Origin: Nyssa sinensis
Taxonomy: Eukaryota; Streptophyta; Magnoliopsida; Cornales; Nyssaceae
Assembly (NCBI GenBank): GCA_008638375.1
Contig: CM018033.1
Span: forward strand, 13,619,763 to 13,683,762
Reading direction: 5' to 3'
Length of the DNA: 64,000 bases
How positions within the stretch are numbered: the first letter of the stretch is position 1; each line of letters opens with the position of its first letter. Below the pieces are notes generated by a model, which worked only from the letters and a program-made list of their open reading frames with translations, did not search any database and was not told the origin of the DNA. A program made the translations under genes and the position numbers. Shown piece by piece: positions 52,301 to 58,300 of this stretch.

Positions 52301-55300
52301 CATCTCCCTGCCAAGCTAAAGCTCTCTTTTTTAGATTTTCCGTTGTTAGCATAGCTCCCCAAGCTAAGGGTCCTGCAAAAAGGCCACTTCCCTGGAGCTT
52401 TAACACACCAATCAACTTTTTGTGGAAAATTCGTCTCAGCCTTCCGAGCCAAAATTTTATAATAGGAATTAATTGTGAATTTCTTGCTGCCATCCTTTCT
52501 CCAAATAATCTCATTCGGAACCTCTCTTCTAGGCTTATGATACTGAAGGAAACCCAAGAAAAGCACAATTTCCTCCATTTTCCAATCATGGAAATTTCTT
52601 TGAAACCAAGGAGCCTAAACAACTCCTCATTCATGTAAGAAATATAATCCACCACTTTCGCCTTTGGATTCAACGCTAATTGGAGCAACCGAGGAAACTT
52701 TTCTTTCAATGGCAAACCATCACACCAAACATCCTCCCAAAATCTCACCATAACTAAAAACCTACCCCTATGAAAAAAATCTTCCCTTTCCCTTATATAT
52801 TTCCATAAGCTCACCCCCAAAGATCCCTCCACCTTCTTAGAAGTCCATCCATTCGTCTCACACCCAAACTTAGTTTCAATGACCCTTCTCCACATGGCTC
52901 GATTATCCCTACAAAACGACAAAGCCATTTACCTAACAAGACCATATTGAACACTCTCAATTCTTTAATTCCCAAACCCCCACCCTTTATACTTTATAGG
53001 AATTCAAACTTTCTCCCAATTCATGAGATGGATTTTCTTCTCCTATTCTTTTCCTTCGCACAAAAAGTCCCATTGAATTTTGTCCAATTTTTTTACAATA
53101 GACGCTGGAATAGGGAATGATGACATTTAGTATGTAGGAGGACTTGCCAACGTGCTCTTAATCAATGTCGATTTGGACCTTTCAATGAATACCGCCTTTT
53201 CCACCCGACTAGTTTTCTTTGAAATCTATCGATGATCTGATCCCATATTGTCTTACTTCTCGGAGATGCTCCTAGCGGCAAACCCAAATACTTTGTGGGA
53301 AGAACTCCCACCTTGCAACCCAAATTCCAAGCCGAACTCATAATCTCCTCCTACACCGGAATGAGTTCACTTAATCCTTAATCCCGAGACTACCTCGAAA
53401 CAAAACAATACACATCTCAAGAAATGAAGTTGAGTCTTTTCAGCTTCACAAAGAATAATCGTATTATTGGCAAATAATAGGTGAGAAACTTCATCTTGCT
53501 CTTCCTCCTTGTGACCCACCCCAAATCCTAATATATGACCCCCTTCCACCGCTCAAGCCATCATTCTACTCAAAGCCTCCATAACATACAAGAAAGATAC
53601 ACTTATTTTTCTCTATCAAAGACTTCACATCACACACAAGAAAGCTACTTTCCAAGCTTGCCTTTTCCTCTTTACCGGATAAGCGCCACCCAACTAGCCA
53701 ACAAATCTTTGATTGATCTAGGTGTAACCTAGGAAATTCCAAAAAACAACATAAAGCATGCACCACAAGACCCTGGCAATTGAGCAATGGAGAAGGAGAT
53801 GATTAGTGGACTCTTCTAAATTCTTGCACGTGCAGCATCGATTGGGAAGAGACTTTCCCTTCCTTCCCAAATTATCAAGATGAACATACCAAATAGCTTA
53901 GATGGTACTACTCACTGGAACTTGAATCATCTTCATCCTCATTCTTACTTGCCTATTCCCAAAAATATAAGATGATGAAAGATATAGGAGGAGAAAAAGT
54001 GGGCATTGCTTAGTGGTGGTCTGATCAATTCCCAGATGTCAAACTTGAACCCAACCCATGTCTCTCACTTGTAAGCCTGAGCTCTCGAATTGTGAATTTA
54101 CAAACTTTAGTTTATAAAAAAAGACAAATTCTACTTTGAAAATTTTAATGTTTTCTCAACACTCAACTTCTTGTCATTTTTTTCCAGTGCCTTTCTTAAA
54201 TTTTTTCATTTATCTCTTTCAATTGAATGATCTATTTGAAGCTGTTTCAACGTTTTGAAAGTTGGAGGAGGATCATGTTGGATTTAGAAAATGTCTCATG
54301 GCATGGCGGTTATTTTCAGGCAAAACTCCCCTCCGTGTTAAGACTTTACCGTGATACACTTACTGCTGATATGAAAACTGCTATTAAGACTGGTGTTGCT
54401 GAGCTGCTTCCAGTTCTTGTTGCCCGGCCTCTGGAGTCAGATTTCACGCCAGGAGAACGCATGGTGGACACAGATGGTTAGTTCAATTATTTAATCTGTC
54501 TATGATAGATATGCCCACATAAGAATTAGACTGCACATTTTTGTATCAAGTCAATGCATTTGTTTTTTGGAACAAGGTCTTATTCTAACCGGATAGAATA
54601 ATTTTTTTATGCTTTTATTTTATTTTCTGGTTTTCATTTTCTATTTTCACTTGTATACTTGGCCAGGTGGAGGCTCCTCGCTTGCAAGCAAGTTAAGAAG
54701 CCTGTCATCTGACAGCTTCGTGCAACTTTTGTGGGCTATTTTCAAGATTGTACGGGTAATGTATCCTTCCATTTTTAACCTGCTAGGTTTGATCTAATAA
54801 CCATATTAAAACACAGTTCAAAAGAGTCTTTCAACTATATGAAGTGCAAGATCAATAAGTTATTGCTTGAGTTCTTAGGTACATTTTTTGATTGACTAAA
54901 CTGACAAGGGTGGATGCTGGTCACCTAATCAAATGGTTCAGATTAGGGGTAGCAATCTGGTGACCTGGATTAAGTGAGAATAGTTGACTCTTAATAATAT
55001 AATTTGTGGGCTCTGGAGGAATCCTGGCTGATATTCCTCGACGGAAAGCCTTAGGGGTGCAGTATGAATGGACACAAGAACGATTCTCAAAAGAAATTTC
55101 AGTACTCTCTCAAATTCAATGTCAAAGACTCAAAAACTAGTCCAAAAGAAATATCACCCAATAATTATAGGTTGTCCCGAAGCATATATGGAAAGTAAAT
55201 AAAATCCCAATAATTATGAAAATTCCCAAAATTGCGCTAGGTCTAGAGCGCTATTCCCAACACTTGGCTTGTGACTCAAACTGTGCAGGTCTAGATTTTG

Positions 55301-58300
55301 TCCTTGATATATAAAGAGATCCACCGTAGCAAGTGATTTGACTGCAGATTCAAATGCATGATGCTTTAAGGAAGATCTCAAGATTCTGATTGAGCTTAGA
55401 ATCTGAACGCTGAGCATATATGAGCCTGAAACTATTTCTTGATCGCTTCTCATAAACGCATCATTACAAACCTATGGAACCCTCATATAGCTCTTTCTCA
55501 CGAGTCTCATTTAATTCACCCAGACATTTTTATTGAGTCATACATTTGAGCCCCTTTGTTTGAAAAGGACTAATATTTTGTTGTGGATTAGGAGTATTTT
55601 TGAAGGGGGAGGAGCACTCCCACATTTTTTGAGACGGTTGATACTTCAAACATTATTATTATTATTATTTTTGGAGCTTAGGCTCGTATAGGATTGATTT
55701 GGATTCTTTTGTAGAGTTCTTGGGGAACTTTTTTTACAGGGGGCTAACTTACTACCATATGTATATGTTTTTATGTACATGGTTGCATCCAATGATCAAA
55801 ATTTCGTTTCTTTTCCATCAATACGGCCAAAATGTTTCCGTTTCTCAAGGAACCAAAACGAAACACTAGTGGAATACCGAAATTCACATGTTTCCATTGA
55901 AACAAAACTGTTTCCATGGAAATATACCGAAACTAGTGGAAACATACCAAATCAAAGAAAACATTTCTTTCATATAAATAATAATTATAGAAGTTAATAA
56001 AAGATAATATCCATTTATTTTTCAAGGATTTAGACTCAAAATGAAGATATTTCTATTATTTTTCCTAAATTAATAGAAAAGTAGTAGGGGAAATAAAGTG
56101 TAGATAAACAATTATTTTAATACTTAGTTACTAATTATAATAGGTTTAAATTGTTATTTGTTTTATACTTAATTACTAATTATAATAGGTTTAAATCACT
56201 ACTTGTTTTACTTATTATTTTATATCTAACTTGTGTTAAATTGTCTATTTTTTAAATATTACATAGTATATATCTATTATGTTATAGTATTATATTTAAT
56301 TATAATAATTTTACATATTTTATAATAAATATATAATAATTTCATATTATATAAAAAATTAGCTCTAATTTTTTTATACTAGTTTTTAATTAATAAAGAG
56401 TTATTTGGTATTAATAACTCATTTGCATTTACGTTTTTTTTTTCAATTTCACCCTAATATCTTATTGTGTGGATGGACATGTTCCCTAAAACATTTATAA
56501 TTAATTATACTATTTATCTTCGCACATTCGTATATTTTACTTTATATTTTCAAAGTATTTCTACGTATTTTAATTTTTTTCATTGTTTCCACTATATTTC
56601 CGAAACGTTTCCGAAATGTTTTCTTTTTTTAAGTGACCAAAACAACACTGTGAAACTGAAATTTTGATCCTTGGTTGCATCCCCCTTGTGGCAATCTTGA
56701 GCGAATACTTATTTATCAAAAAAGAAATCTTATAGATTTAGGTCAACACTAGGAAGAACTATAACAAAAATAACTCTATAAAATAGGAAACATAGAAAAA
56801 AATTAAAATAGAAATTTGAGAAAATATTCAATTTTTTAAGTTCCTTCTAAATCCTACATTATGGATTAAGAAGCATCTTTCTTGCCCACTAATGTCCAGA
56901 AAATGGAGTCACAAACTGAAGTGATTTGCAAGGAGCTGTGGCAAGTTGAAGGAAAGGAACCAACCCACTTTCAATAATGAAAGTCAATTCCTTTTTATTT
57001 TAATTTTATTTTAAAATGTCAATTCCTGGACTTGTGGACTTCATCAGCTCCTAATTGCTTTCAGCTTGCTTAACTCCTAGCCTAGAATTGCTTCAAAGCA
57101 TTTGAAGGTGTGGCCTTATCACATAATCTTTGTCTGGTGATAAGTAATGTTGCAGTATAGAAGTGTGTCTTCAACGAACTGTCACTGAACAATATGATGA
57201 GCGATGAGCAAGTGCTGAAACTGCTAAATCATCACTTGTCCCCTTCCTTTACCCTTTCCGGAATCCAACCTAGAGCTTCACAAACCTTGAAGAGGACAAG
57301 GGGGAACAACCTTGAACCATTGTGTCTATTAGGTATATATCTGCGTATGACAACTGTCCAAGATGAGATGTGACAATCTGTTTTTCCTTTTGCTCCATCA
57401 ATGGTTTTTTTTAATACCTGGAATACCTGTTTTTCCTTTTTACTTTGATAGTGTCAGCTACATGATCTCATGGTTCATAGGATTTGGTTGAGCCTTCTGA
57501 GTGATTGACATTGTCAGATCAGATGGGTAGTTAGTGTCAGTGAGATGACACATCAAAAATCAATAGTAACTGTTGAGAAGTAGTTTTTATTTATTTATTA
57601 TTTTATGATAGGTAAGTGGCCCTTGGGGTGGGTTTACCCTCCTCGGGCGCCCTTCTTAATGACATTTTACTTGTTAAAAAAAAATTAGTATTTGTTAGGA
57701 ACCCCAAGGGGTTGCTCAGGTGGCAAGTCGAATAACCCCAAGCGCCTTATTAAGCTGCGGTCCTAGGTTTGAGTCTCCCACATTTAGTGCCTATCCCCTT
57801 ATGGCCCCCCCCTAGGTTCTAAGACTGTTTCTGTGGGTGGACTACAAAACTCCTAGGTTTACTCCCGGCCACACGACCGGAGGTTGTGGTTGGTACGCTA
57901 GGTTCTTGGGTTATCAAAAATAAAAAAATAAAAAGAAAAATTAGTATTTGTTAGGAGGTTGTGACCTAAAATTCCTAATTTTTCCTAGGGCTATTTGAAA
58001 TCTTCACCAATCTGCAATTTTTGGCAGTTAGAGTGGAATACATGATAAATTTGCCTGCTTGACTTTCTGGTCTGCAGATTTGACTATTGATTGGCGAAAT
58101 ATGAGACTTCTATTCAAAAATATATGCAATATTCAATGTTGTGAAGCTTGGAGCAGCGGATCTGTGGTCTTCCAGACACCTTTAGAAGCATTGAGCTACA
58201 GTTACACTTGTGCAAATAAACAGATTTACAAAATCTTTTATTTTTAATTTGTTTTTGATAAGAAATGGACTACGTGATATTTTCAAAATCGTCACTCTTG

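Noticed and set aside
54227..54319. Upstream extension of the exon 6 frame
   Set aside because: The open frame continues upstream but a good acceptor at 54319 and exact fit with exon 5 place it in the intron.
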